The notes under the pieces are model-generated. The model had not been told where the DNA came from. It did no database searches and saw only the letters and a program-made list of their open reading frames with translations. The position numbers were made by a program, and so were the translations under genes. A stretch of DNA of 64,000 nt, taken from positions 53,938 to 117,937 of IMG/VR virus record IMGVR_UViG_3300021960_000027; one strand, 5' to 3'. Origin of the DNA: a virus. Of the stretch, positions 1-8,900 are shown in pieces; positions within the stretch are counted from its first letter, which is position 1, and every line of letters starts with the position of its first letter.

Positions 1-1
1 A

Positions 2-67
2 ACTCAACTGATTCAATGCCTTCGCATTTTGCGAGCGCAGGGAATCCTTCACGATTTAATTTATTAA
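2..67 (+). CDS. possible 3' end of an upstream gene (partial)
   Basis: The frame beginning at base 2 stays open to a TAA at 65-67 and encodes about 21 residues with a helical, leucine-rich look. It ends just before the Shine-Dalgarno sequence of the next gene. That matches the tight spacing elsewhere, so it may be the C-terminus of a gene that begins before the window. The stretch is too short to identify, and a chance open frame is possible. Confidence 0.3.
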   Translation, partial: TQLIQCLRILRAQGILHDLIY

Positions 68-77
68 GGAGAAGCAG

Positions 78-653
78 ATGGTTTCAGAATCACAGAAGTT
101 GCCCGGACCGAGATGTAGAGAAATGGTTGACGGTGGTGTCATGTCATTTCCATGCATGCTTGACTTGGGGCACATCGGTCCGCACGAAGCAGTAGAGGTT
201 CCTGCGTCTGGTCGTCGTCGTCAACTTTGGCTTGAGGAAAATGTTTCTGAGCAACAGCCTGTTACCGCAAGTCAGCCACAACAAGAACAGCCCAGCCCTA
301 GCGTGGACATTAGGCAAACGGTCATTGACCTTTTAATGAATGATGCCAGTGTTCGTCAGATTGCTAACGGAGAGGTTTCTCATCCAGTATTAGACATTGA
401 ACACATCAACCCACAGCATGTGCGAGAGCAGGCTGTTATGGCTGTCCTCAATAATCGTGACATTAATGCTCTTCCCGCGGCAGTTTCTTCTTGGGCGACG
501 GGTATGGTTTCAATGACCAGCCTGTCTGCACTTTGGATGATGGCTCAAGAACACTTTAACAATGGGCACTCCGCTGTTGTTTTAACAAAGGAATTCGTTG
601 AGAAACTTGTTCCAACACAAATTCGACCAGCACAAACTGACGAAGGAGAATAG
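78..653 (+). CDS. hypothetical protein with N-terminal Cys/His motif
   Basis: This is a 191-residue protein of unknown function. The ATG follows a clear AAGGAG ribosome binding site. The N-terminus carries C13, C26, H32 and H36 in the arrangement C-x12-C-x5-H-x3-H, with the GH-x-x-PH ending seen in many small actinobacterial and actinophage proteins, where it probably binds a metal. The middle is Gln/Pro-rich (about residues 55-75) and the C-terminal half looks helical. Its stop overlaps the GTG of the next gene by one base, so it is probably co-transcribed with the replication genes downstream. No enzymatic motif is visible. Confidence 0.75.
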   Translation: MVSESQKLPGPRCREMVDGGVMSFPCMLDLGHIGPHEAVEVPASGRRRQLWLEENVSEQQPVTASQPQQEQPSPSVDIRQTVIDLLMNDASVRQIANGEVSHPVLDIEHINPQHVREQAVMAVLNNRDINALPAAVSSWATGMVSMTSLSALWMMAQEHFNNGHSAVVLTKEFVEKLVPTQIRPAQTDEGE

Positions 654-1069
654 TGAAACATTTCGACACTGAGTTAGACAAACAGTCTTCTTACCGCCGA
701 GTAGTCGAAAAGGAAATCGTTCAGGAAGTAAAGCCTGAGCCACAGATCAAGCAGTCGTTTGTTGCGCCCAGCAACTCTCAGACTCACGCCTTTTCTCATC
801 CAGAACAATGGAACTGGGAGCAATTACGAGATTACGTTGTGTCTCAAATTGAGCAACGCTTTGGGGCATTCCCACGCGATCCGGTAGTAGAAGCATCAAT
901 CTTTCGCTCGTTCTACGGTCGGTGGAAAGAGAAGTCTGGATTAATTGCTGTCGCGGCATTTGAGGCGCATGGTGGGTACTGGCGTTCTGCCCCGATTACG
1001 GTCAGTCGTTTTACCAAGGGTTCGGATGATTATTTTGCAAGCATCATTGCATCTAATATTTCCGCATGA
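653..1069 (+). CDS. replication-associated hypothetical protein
   Basis: This 138-residue protein starts at a GTG that overlaps the previous stop (TAGTG) and lies 4 bases after GGAG. The first 50 residues are charged and probably disordered. The conserved part (about 52-138) is rich in Trp and Arg and ends with a segment of the form API-x-V-x-RF-x-KGSD-x-YF. I associate that pattern with small actinophage proteins encoded directly upstream of DnaC-like loaders. Its stop overlaps the start of the loader gene by ATGA, so the two are translationally coupled. A role in helicase loading or primosome assembly is inferred from position only. Confidence 0.7.
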   Translation: MKHFDTELDKQSSYRRVVEKEIVQEVKPEPQIKQSFVAPSNSQTHAFSHPEQWNWEQLRDYVVSQIEQRFGAFPRDPVVEASIFRSFYGRWKEKSGLIAVAAFEAHGGYWRSAPITVSRFTKGSDDYFASIIASNISA

Positions 1070-1893
1070 AACTCGCCCCAATCCCAAATCATATTTTGCT
1101 TCCGTCCGACATGGAGTTGAGACGGATTGCATCCAACCATCGGATTCGCAAACCAGATGACTGCAACACTTGTGGTGGTCAAAAGACTTTTAGGTTTTGG
1201 AACGAGGACAGAACAGAGGTAGTTGACTGGGAGTGCAACTGTGAGGATCAGTATGTTCTCTCGTTGTATTTTGCAAGCCGTGGAATTTCACGCAGGGACT
1301 CCACCATTTCTTGGGCTGACATGACCGCAGTTCCACAGGCAGGCATTGAGTGGCGAAACAATTATCTTTCAAATGCAGATGCATTTGTTCGCAATGGGTT
1401 TGGTGCCGTTCTTATTGGTGATTCAGGAACTGGTAAGTCTGCATTGGTCAATCTCATGCTTCGCACACTGATGTTTTTGGGTTACGACGGATATTTCATC
1501 CGTTACCCATCTTTGCTTGATTGGGTTCCAAAGACTTGGCAAGACGAAGAGGAAGACCACTTCTTTAAGAAGAGGGTTGTTAACGCTGGGGTACTGGTCA
1601 TTGATGACTTGGGTGGCTCAACTTCAGAGATTGAAAAATCTTCCCCAGAGTTTGCGATGAGGGCAATCGACAACATCCTTCGACATCGACTGAGCGTAGG
1701 CGTTCCAACATTTATTACATCTCGCCTATCGGCAGACAAATTGCAGTCAATCTTTGGTCAATCAATCAGCGACCTCATTCGTGAATCATCCAGCATTCAT
1801 GTTCTTCGTGGAGAATCTTTCCGTCATACGGGGGAAGACCCGTTTGTTGCTGATATCAAGAATGGTATGTCTCGTCCGGTGGTGTTTGGCTGA
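1066..1893 (+). CDS. DnaC-like helicase loader ATPase
   Basis: This 275-residue protein is a AAA+ ATPase of the DnaC/IstB type, which loads the replicative helicase onto DNA. A cysteine cluster at about residues 36-64 (C-x2-C then C-x-C) suggests an N-terminal zinc site. Walker A is GDSGTGKS at about 118-125 and Walker B is VLVIDDLGG at about 176-184. An arginine-containing segment typical of sensor and arginine-finger regions follows near 210-245. The ATG overlaps the previous stop. It lies directly before the DnaB-like helicase gene with a one-base overlap, as expected for a loader-helicase pair. Some phage DnaC-like proteins are hard to tell from IstB, but the context favours replication. 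Confidence 0.88.
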   Translation: MKLAPIPNHILLPSDMELRRIASNHRIRKPDDCNTCGGQKTFRFWNEDRTEVVDWECNCEDQYVLSLYFASRGISRRDSTISWADMTAVPQAGIEWRNNYLSNADAFVRNGFGAVLIGDSGTGKSALVNLMLRTLMFLGYDGYFIRYPSLLDWVPKTWQDEEEDHFFKKRVVNAGVLVIDDLGGSTSEIEKSSPEFAMRAIDNILRHRLSVGVPTFITSRLSADKLQSIFGQSISDLIRESSSIHVLRGESFRHTGEDPFVADIKNGMSRPVVFG

Positions 1894-3200
1894 TGGCAAC
1901 ACAGTTTGAAAAGGTTTTCATTCAGCACCTCACAATTTCAGAGTCGATGGAAAAGATTGTGGAGATGGGCGTTTCTCCAGATGTCTTTGTCGATCACGAA
2001 CTCAAGGCAATCTATTCATTCGCACTCCAGTATTGGCATCAGGATCATTCGGGTGGTATTGCTCCATCTTCGGATGCGCTTAAGACTCACTTTTCAAACG
2101 TGCTGGCAGAACATGAGATTGACGTTGAGTACGAGCCAGAAGATTCTTTGGAATGGTCGGTAGAGGCTCTTCGTGGTTCCTTTATTGACCGTCAGTGGCA
2201 GTCATGGGTGCGTGATTTTGCTACCGACATGTCAGGGGCAGACATTCTTGATAAGCCTGAGGTTTTGACCGAAGCACTTGACCGTCTTATGGGAATCCAA
2301 ACTGCAATGTCACGAAAGACAGAGCAGGTTGACATCAGGGACGGCATGTCAGACAGGCTTACCGAGTATCTTCGTCGTGAGTCCGAGCGGGGCAACAATG
2401 TCATTCGTGGCATTCCGTTTGGAATGGAGCAAATCGATTCTCATACAAACGGTATTCTTCCCGGGGAACTCTGTGTTCTCGCGGCCGGTCCGAAAACGGG
2501 TAAATCGTTTATGCTCCTTTATTCAGCACTTCAGTATTGGAAGGCTGGTGGAGTGCCAGTCCTTTTTACGCTGGAGAACTCTGTTGAGATGACGCAAGAC
2601 AGACTTGCCTGCATGGAACTCGGTATTGACGCTCGTCGTTGGAATCGGGGAGAGTGCGACGAAGGTGAACTTCAAAGAATTCGTGAGTGGACAGATGCTC
2701 TTCGCAACTCTGAGCGACCATTTTGGATTCTCCAGCCTGAACCCGGAAAGCGGACGGTCGACTTAATGATTCGTCAAGCGCGAGTTCTTGGCAACGCCGC
2801 GTTCATTGACCAGTTAACTTTTGTTGATGTACCAAAAGCAAGCGACCGCTCTCCACGGCACATTCAAATCAGAGACATTCTCCATGACTTAAAGTCGATT
2901 ATTTCTTCCGGCAATCGGATTCCATGTTTGATGGCTCATCAGATTAATCGTGAGGGAGTAAAGTCAGCAGAGCGAAGTGGGAAGTTGGAGATGTACCACT
3001 TGGCAGAATCTGCTGAGGTTGAAAGAACTGCCGACTGGGTTTTTGGACTTTGGCAGGGCGAAGGTTTGAGGCAGGCTGGTCGTGCGTACATCCAGATGCT
3101 CGCGGCTCGTCGTGAAGACCTTGTCGATTGGGAAGCAGTTTGGCGACCTCATATTGGTCAGATTGCAGTCCGTGGTCAAGTAGATTTGAGTCAGGTGTGA
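1893..3200 (+). CDS. DnaB-like replicative DNA helicase
   Basis: This 435-residue protein has a helical N-terminal region (1-150) and a RecA-fold ATPase core. Walker A is AGPKTGKSF at about residues 198-206, and a DnaB-type glutamate/switch segment (ENSVEM) lies near 227-232. A conserved block follows near residues 310-370, including an MAHQ-N motif that matches the sensor-type H3 region of DnaB. The length matches bacterial and phage DnaB proteins of about 430-460 residues. It unwinds the fork with the DnaC-like loader upstream and the primase downstream. Its stop overlaps the primase start (GTGTGA). Confidence 0.88.
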   Translation: MATQFEKVFIQHLTISESMEKIVEMGVSPDVFVDHELKAIYSFALQYWHQDHSGGIAPSSDALKTHFSNVLAEHEIDVEYEPEDSLEWSVEALRGSFIDRQWQSWVRDFATDMSGADILDKPEVLTEALDRLMGIQTAMSRKTEQVDIRDGMSDRLTEYLRRESERGNNVIRGIPFGMEQIDSHTNGILPGELCVLAAGPKTGKSFMLLYSALQYWKAGGVPVLFTLENSVEMTQDRLACMELGIDARRWNRGECDEGELQRIREWTDALRNSERPFWILQPEPGKRTVDLMIRQARVLGNAAFIDQLTFVDVPKASDRSPRHIQIRDILHDLKSIISSGNRIPCLMAHQINREGVKSAERSGKLEMYHLAESAEVERTADWVFGLWQGEGLRQAGRAYIQMLAARREDLVDWEAVWRPHIGQIAVRGQVDLSQV

Positions 3201-4219
3201 CAAAATTTTCTCACCTTCCTGATGGCGAGAAAAAGCGTCTTTGTCTTGACCTGTTGCGTGAATTCAACGCAAAGAACATTCGTGAATCGGGGGATGAGTT
3301 AATCCATTCCTGCCCTCTTCCATTTGGCATGCACAGAAATGGCGACTCAAATCCTTCAGCATCTTTGAACTGGCAGAAGTTGGTTTTTAATTGCTTGGGG
3401 TGCGGTGGCAAAGGCTCATTGCTTTGGTTCATCTCTGTCATGCGCGGAGAATCCACCGAAGATGCAAGGGGATGGCTTTCCGCTCAAACTGGAGTAAACG
3501 GTGTTCAGGAAATCGGTGCGTTGATGCAGTTTCTTGATTCATTGAATGAGTCACCAGAGGATAACGACCACTCGGTCATGCCACGCTACAACTCTCGTAT
3601 CTTGGAACCGTGGCTGGTAGATCACCCATACTTTTCTTTTCGTCGCCTGCCAGAACAAAATGTCAAAGATTCAAAAATTGGATTCGATGGCTCAAGCATT
3701 ATCATTCCACACTTCTGGAATGAAGAACTTGTCGGCTGGCAAGCAAGACGGTTAGTCAAGGATCAGGGACCGAAATACAAATCGACCCCAGAGTTTCCAC
3801 GGGATAGAACCCTCTACAACTACAATCGCCATTCAGACACAGTGGTGGTAGTTGAGTCTCCAATGTCTGTCATCTCTAAGCGTCACCTCTTCCACCTAGA
3901 GGCAACATTTGGCGCGGCAGTTACCACTAAACAATGTTCTCTTATTGCAAACCATCGTGGTCGTATCATTTTGTTTTTTGATAACGATGAGGCTGGGTGG
4001 AAGGCAACAACAACGGTTGGTGATTGGCTTTGCCAACGTCAAAGCAACGTGTTCGCCGTTGACAATCCGTACGCGGCTGACCCTGCCGACATGAGCGATG
4101 AGATGTTCAGCAGACTTGTATCAAATAATGTAGTACCGTATGTTCTTTGGAGCAGACCGTCTAGTTTAAAGGAAATGGATGATGGGTTTCACCAAGTACA
4201 GTCGTGGGAAAGTTCTTAA
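3197..4219 (+). CDS. DnaG-type DNA primase (zinc finger plus Toprim)
   Basis: This 340-residue protein combines a CHC2 zinc finger (C39, H46, C66, C69) with a Toprim catalytic domain. The conserved Toprim glutamate lies near residue 219 (VVVVESPM) and the acidic DND metal site near 261-263. It lacks the long C-terminal helicase-binding domain of bacterial DnaG, as do many phage primases. The open frame extends upstream to 3128, but that part lies inside the helicase gene. The GTG at 3197 overlaps the helicase stop and gives a sensible N-terminus. It should make RNA primers at the fork. Confidence 0.88.
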   Translation: MTKFSHLPDGEKKRLCLDLLREFNAKNIRESGDELIHSCPLPFGMHRNGDSNPSASLNWQKLVFNCLGCGGKGSLLWFISVMRGESTEDARGWLSAQTGVNGVQEIGALMQFLDSLNESPEDNDHSVMPRYNSRILEPWLVDHPYFSFRRLPEQNVKDSKIGFDGSSIIIPHFWNEELVGWQARRLVKDQGPKYKSTPEFPRDRTLYNYNRHSDTVVVVESPMSVISKRHLFHLEATFGAAVTTKQCSLIANHRGRIILFFDNDEAGWKATTTVGDWLCQRQSNVFAVDNPYAADPADMSDEMFSRLVSNNVVPYVLWSRPSSLKEMDDGFHQVQSWESS

Positions 4220-4322
4220 GAGTGAAGAAGAGTCATCCGATAATCAGGATGGATCAGAGCAAGAAAGACTCCAAAGAATTACGGATGCTCTTGCAGAAGA
4301 CGGCGAGGGAACAGAGGACTGA
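4182..4322 (+). CDS. small acidic protein overlapping the primase end
   Basis: This 46-residue reading frame begins MGFTKYSRGKVLKSEEE and is strongly acidic afterwards. It overlaps the last 38 bases of the primase gene in another frame. A purine-rich AAAGGA lies 5 bases upstream of the adjacent ATG region. The N-terminal pattern resembles small proteins found near replication genes in actinophages, and an acidic tail is typical of them. No function can be assigned. The alternative is that this is a chance frame, and the next gene begins inside it. Confidence 0.6.
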   Translation: MGFTKYSRGKVLKSEEESSDNQDGSEQERLQRITDALAEDGEGTED

Positions 4323-4947
4323 ACCCTTTCTTGTTGGGGGTCAGCCTTGGTTTTCTTCCAGCACGGCAATAGAGCCACTTAGATTTGTTTGGGACACCAA
4401 TAGTTTTTACAGAAGGCTCGGTGTTGAACCCAGCGCAACCCGTGGAGAAATTGGCGTTGCGTATCGCGATAATCCGAATCGTGATGATCCCTACCTAACC
4501 CATATTGCCAAGACTCTAGTGGATAAGAGCATTAGGCTTCGTTACGACTGGACTCCACTCGGTATGTTCTGGTCAGACGACCAACGGCTACAGCACGCCA
4601 TTGAAGAGGCGTTAGATCAATCCGGTGAAATTGAATCCCTAGAAACTGCAACGGGGAGTGTTGCAGAGTGGGGATTTTTTGTTCTTGGAGTTGACCAAAA
4701 CGATGTAGAAGAGTCTTCTGTTGTGCTGTGGCGAAGTGCGGTTATTGAGTGCCTATCTCAATTTACTGAAGTACCTCCCATCGCTGTTGGGATTGGGGCG
4801 CAGTCTTCCGACCCGACCATTGTGGTTCGGGACAAAAGAATTATTTTTTTCGCACCGAACATGCTTGACGATCAACTTGCTAGGCAGTATGCTTCAGATG
4901 TCGTCGCGTCCGTGGCGACAATCGACCCAGAATCACTCACCAATTAG
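4285..4947 (+). CDS. J-domain-like protein lacking the HPD motif
   Basis: About 220 residues from the ATG at 4285. In-frame starts at 4249 (ATG) and 4204 (GTG) exist, but no start has a good Shine-Dalgarno, and the earlier ones overlap both the primase and the small acidic protein. Residues about 38-73 (FYRRLGVEPSAT to RLRYD) look like helices I to III of a DnaJ J-domain, but the HPD tripeptide needed to stimulate DnaK ATPase is absent. The C-terminal 100 residues are an unassigned mixed alpha/beta region. It may be a scaffold or adaptor for the replisome. Fold assignment is tentative. Confidence 0.65.
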   Translation: MLLQKTAREQRTEPFLVGGQPWFSSSTAIEPLRFVWDTNSFYRRLGVEPSATRGEIGVAYRDNPNRDDPYLTHIAKTLVDKSIRLRYDWTPLGMFWSDDQRLQHAIEEALDQSGEIESLETATGSVAEWGFFVLGVDQNDVEESSVVLWRSAVIECLSQFTEVPPIAVGIGAQSSDPTIVVRDKRIIFFAPNMLDDQLARQYASDVVASVATIDPESLTN

Positions 4948-4959
4948 GGGGTAACCAAC

Positions 4960-5883
4960 ATGTCAGATTTTGACTTCCGCTCAGGTGCGGTAGCCGCGAA
5001 AGAATCATCGGAGAAGAAGTCTCCAAGTGGCTCTGCGAAGACCGAGTATTTCAACCTGAAAGATGGTGAAAGCACCATCCTTCGTTTCTTGACCGACGTA
5101 GATGAAATCATCACTGTCGATCAGCACACTTTTGTGTCAACTCGCCCTGCTCCATCTGGATACACCGGCAAGTTTCCTCAGGCAATGAATGCCATTTGCC
5201 GTCGTGACCCTGCATTCGGTGGAACCTACGCAGATTGTTTTATCTGTGACCACCTTGCAATCGAAGAAAAGAAGTTCGCGGCAAAGCCCCGTGCATGGGC
5301 ACTCGCGGCAGTTCGTGAACCAGTTTACGAAAACGGAACTCTCGTTGGTTTGCGCGATGCAGTGCGTCGTGTTCCAGAAGTTATTGATGGTCGTGAAACA
5401 GGTCGGGAGATTGAAGAAAAGGCAGTCGTCATTGTGAACATGGCGTTCCATAACTTCTTCTCCCATGTCTTTGGGCATGCCAACTCCGCGGCAAACGGTG
5501 GAACCTTGCTCAATCGTGACTATGAGATTCGTCGCTCAGGTAGCGGACTGCAAACGTCATACACCATTACTGGACTTGACAAGATTACGATGGAAGACGG
5601 CAAGATTTATGACTTGCGTGATCCCGACATCATGGCTCGCTACCGTCCATATCCTGACTTGACTCAGATTCTTGTTGATCGTTCATCTGATGATTACTAT
5701 GCACGGTTCTTTGATACCCGTGTGCCTCACCCACAGCAGGGTGCTGGCTCTTCATCTTCATCCCCCAGTGGTGAGCAAGGAATGCGTTTTGCAGTGAGCG
5801 CACCAACCAACGACATGCCTACTATGCCGACGAGTGCATCGGCAGAGGACATCATGTCTCGCGTAACTGCACGCAATGCTTGA
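4960..5883 (+). CDS. single-stranded DNA-binding protein (phage type)
   Basis: This 307-residue protein follows a strong AGGGGG ribosome binding site. Its layout resembles phage gp32-like single-strand binding proteins: an N-terminal basic/Ser-rich segment, then a FNLKDGES-x-x-LRFL block, a cysteine cluster (C80, C92 and C95 region) and an OB-fold-like middle. A flexible Ser/Pro/Gly-rich C-terminal tail (about 250-300) could be a protein-interaction arm, although it is less acidic than usual. The position between primase and polymerase supports the call. The exact family was not verified. Confidence 0.65.
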   Translation: MSDFDFRSGAVAAKESSEKKSPSGSAKTEYFNLKDGESTILRFLTDVDEIITVDQHTFVSTRPAPSGYTGKFPQAMNAICRRDPAFGGTYADCFICDHLAIEEKKFAAKPRAWALAAVREPVYENGTLVGLRDAVRRVPEVIDGRETGREIEEKAVVIVNMAFHNFFSHVFGHANSAANGGTLLNRDYEIRRSGSGLQTSYTITGLDKITMEDGKIYDLRDPDIMARYRPYPDLTQILVDRSSDDYYARFFDTRVPHPQQGAGSSSSSPSGEQGMRFAVSAPTNDMPTMPTSASAEDIMSRVTARNA

Positions 5884-5922
5884 TTGAATGAAGGCGGTCA
5901 TTTAATCAGGCAAAGAACGGTT

Positions 5923-5977
5923 TGCCCAGAGACACAAATCCCCCCCATCGTGTCTCTGGGCAGACCAACCAAGGGGG
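5923..5977 (+). promoter_or_regulatory. stem-loop and possible pseudoknot over the polymerase ribosome binding site
   Basis: A perfect 13-bp inverted repeat (5923-5935 with 5950-5962) has a 14-base loop containing seven Cs (5940-5946). No T-run follows it, so it is not a standard terminator. Eleven bases downstream lies the AAGGGGG Shine-Dalgarno (5971-5977) of the polymerase gene. Its five Gs can pair with the loop Cs, giving an H-type pseudoknot that would hide the ribosome binding site. Phage T4 represses its single-strand binding protein and polymerase through leader RNA structures, so autoregulation is plausible here. The structure is seen in the sequence; the role is inferred. Confidence 0.6.
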
Positions 5978-5981
5978 CGTT

Positions 5982-8900
5982 GTGTATTTTGTAGTTGAGT
6001 CATTTTCCGTTGACAGAGTAACCAGTGGTTTACTGTCTGGTGTGCCAGTCCCCTCAGTAATTGAGGATGCTGATGGTGGCTACAGATGGTTACTTGTACC
6101 CGATGGTTTAGTCATTACATCTCATTGGGAAAATGCCTATCGATTGGGTGCGATGGGAGTTTTGTCTATTTCTGATGGGCAACTTTTCTTTGCAACGACG
6201 AATTCTGTTATGCAGTCAAGTGGAGGCTTTTCTTTTTCTGTCCCTTCTTCTGAACTGGTTGCTGTTGAGTCACTCCCATCTTCTTCCGATTTAGCGTTGT
6301 ACGAATCTCGCTCTCCGATCATTTCTGAAAGTGGATTTGTTCACCTCCATGCCCATAGCGAATTTTCCCCACTAGATGGATTGGCGACAGTTCAAGAAAT
6401 GGTTGATGAGGCGGTTCGCCACAACCAGTCCGCTATTGCTGTTACCGATCACGGAGTTTGTGCCGCGCATCCAGAGTTGGCAAAGGTTGCTCGTCGCGCT
6501 GGCATCAAGCCGGTGTTTGGAATTGAGGCGAACTTTGTTAACCATCGCAGAGTCAAGGAATCGGTTGGAGATTATTATCACCTCATTCTTTGGGCGCAAA
6601 ACGAGCGTGGGCTAAGGAATCTTTGGAGTGCTTCAAGTGAGGCATACAGAGATGGTTTTTACGGCAGGGCGAGAATGGATTGGGATACTCTTTCTCGCAA
6701 CAACGATGGGGTTATGTGTTCAACAGCATGCCTGCGTGGTCCGCTTTCTGACATGATTTTGGACGGGGATGAAGACGGTGTTCGTGCAAGCCTCTCTCGC
6801 CTACAGGCATTGTTCGGGGATCGCCTTTACGTCGAACTTCACACGAATCAGTTGCCACAACAAAGGGTTGTTAACGAGGCACTGGTGCAGTTGGCGCAGG
6901 AGTTTTCTCTTCCCACTATCGCTGTTGCTGACTCTCATTATGCGTGCCAGTCAGACCACAAAGCCCATAAGGTTTGGATCGCGGCACAGACAAACAAGTC
7001 GCTACAAGATGAAGGTGATTTGTTTGCTGGGGATGAGCATTATCACATTTCTTCAGTAGATGAAATCCGTCAGTCACTGAGTTACTTGCCACAGTCAGTG
7101 GTAGATGAATCTATCTTTCAGACATCTGTTGTCGCTGATCTTTGCAACGCTGGGTTAGAGTCTCGCAAGTCAACTCCTGTCTTTCACCGCAAGGGCGAAG
7201 ACAGTGGTTCAGATAAAGATGCCAGAGTGCTTCGTCAGATGTGTTTGGACGCTTGGTCAAAAGTTGCTGATAAGCCGAATCAGGAAGAGTACGTCGAAAG
7301 ACTGGAAGAAGAACTTGACCTGCTGGTATCAAAAAAATTCTGTGGCTACATCCTTCTTGTTGCCGACTATTGCCGTTGGTGTAAAGAGAACATGATTCTG
7401 ATGGGACCGGGGCGTGGTTCTGCCGCGGGTTCCTTGGTTTGCTATCTCACTGGTATTACTGAGGTTGACCCGATTGATGCGAGGCTTTTGTTTGAGCGGT
7501 TTTTGACTCCGGGCAGAACTTCTCTTCCAGACATTGACTCAGACTTTCCAGCATCTAAGAGGGATGTAATTACTCAGTACATTGTTGATCGCTGGGGAGA
7601 GGATCGTGTTGTACGGGTAGGGACTCATATTCGTCTTGCCAACCGTGGTGTGATGCGCGACCTTGCCCGTGTACTTAGGGACTCTCTTTCGATTGATTAC
7701 CGAGATGTTGATGCTGTCTCAAAGATTATTGAAGACGCTGAGTCTGGTACTGCCGGTCTTGGTTTAAGTTGGGATGAGTTGTGGGGTCAGGTTGGAGATG
7801 AGTTGTCTCCATATCAACTTAAGTATCCAGAATGGTTTGAGTACGCAGACAAGTTTGTAGGTCGATTGAAGTCGTACGGCAAGCACGCGGCTGGGGTTGT
7901 AATTGACCCAGAGCGTTCAATTATTGACCGTCTTCCCCTTCGTGGTGGGGAAAGTGAACAACCAATTACTGAATTTGCGATGGAAGATTTAGAGGAACTT
8001 GGGTACGTCAAGTTTGACCTGCTGACTCTTCGTACTCTGGACACAATTCAGGTGTGTTTGGATTCAATTCGTGAAGACGAAAAACTTTCGTTAGGTTCAC
8101 CTAACATTTACGAATGGAACGAAGAATACAACGACCCTCAAGTTTGGGACATGCTGTGTGAGGGAGAGACGCTTGGCGTTTTTCAAATCGAAACATCTGC
8201 TGGCACGAAACTGACAAAGAGGTTCAAGCCACGTTCGATTGATGACCTCTGCGCCATTCTCACGTTGGTACGACCCGGACCGATTAGGTCTGGACTAACC
8301 GAAACCTACTTGTCTAGGAGAAGTGGCTCTGAACCAGTTCTCTCAATGCACCCACTGTTGGACAACGTTTTGGATAAGACGTATCAAACAATGATTTATC
8401 AAGAGGACATCATGGCTGTCTGCCGAACTCTTGGTGGTTACACGACCGAAGAGGCAGATGAAGTACGTTCAATTCTTGGCAAGAAAAAGGTGGACAAGGT
8501 CGAATCAGAGGGTCGGCGTTTCATCAGTCGTTGTGTAGAGAATGGCGTTGAGTCAGATATTGCAATTCGTCTTTGGGATCAAATGCAAGAGTTTGCTCGC
8601 TATGCGTTCAACAGATCACACTCATGGTCATACGCTCTTCTTGCTTACTGGACTGCGTGGCTCAAGTGTCATTATCCAGTTCACTTCAGCGCGGCGGTTT
8701 TGTCTACTGTTAAAAAAGAGCGCATTCCACAGTTTGTAGAAATGACTCGCAGAATGGGTTATCAGGTTCTTCCCCCAGACATCAACGAGTCAAAAGACGG
8801 GTTCACAATTAGTGCTGACCGTATGTCGATTAGGTACGGACTTGATTCAGTTAAGAATGTTGGCTCTTCCGCAATGCAGGCAGTTTTGGTTGGTCAACCT

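Noticed and set aside
5923-5962. Hairpin after the single-strand binding protein gene as a terminator
   Set aside because: No T-run follows the stem, and the next ribosome binding site is immediately downstream; a regulatory role fits better.
5922-5981. Upstream TTG start for the DNA polymerase
   Set aside because: It would translate through the hairpin and has no ribosome binding site, whereas GTG 5982 follows AAGGGGG at good spacing.
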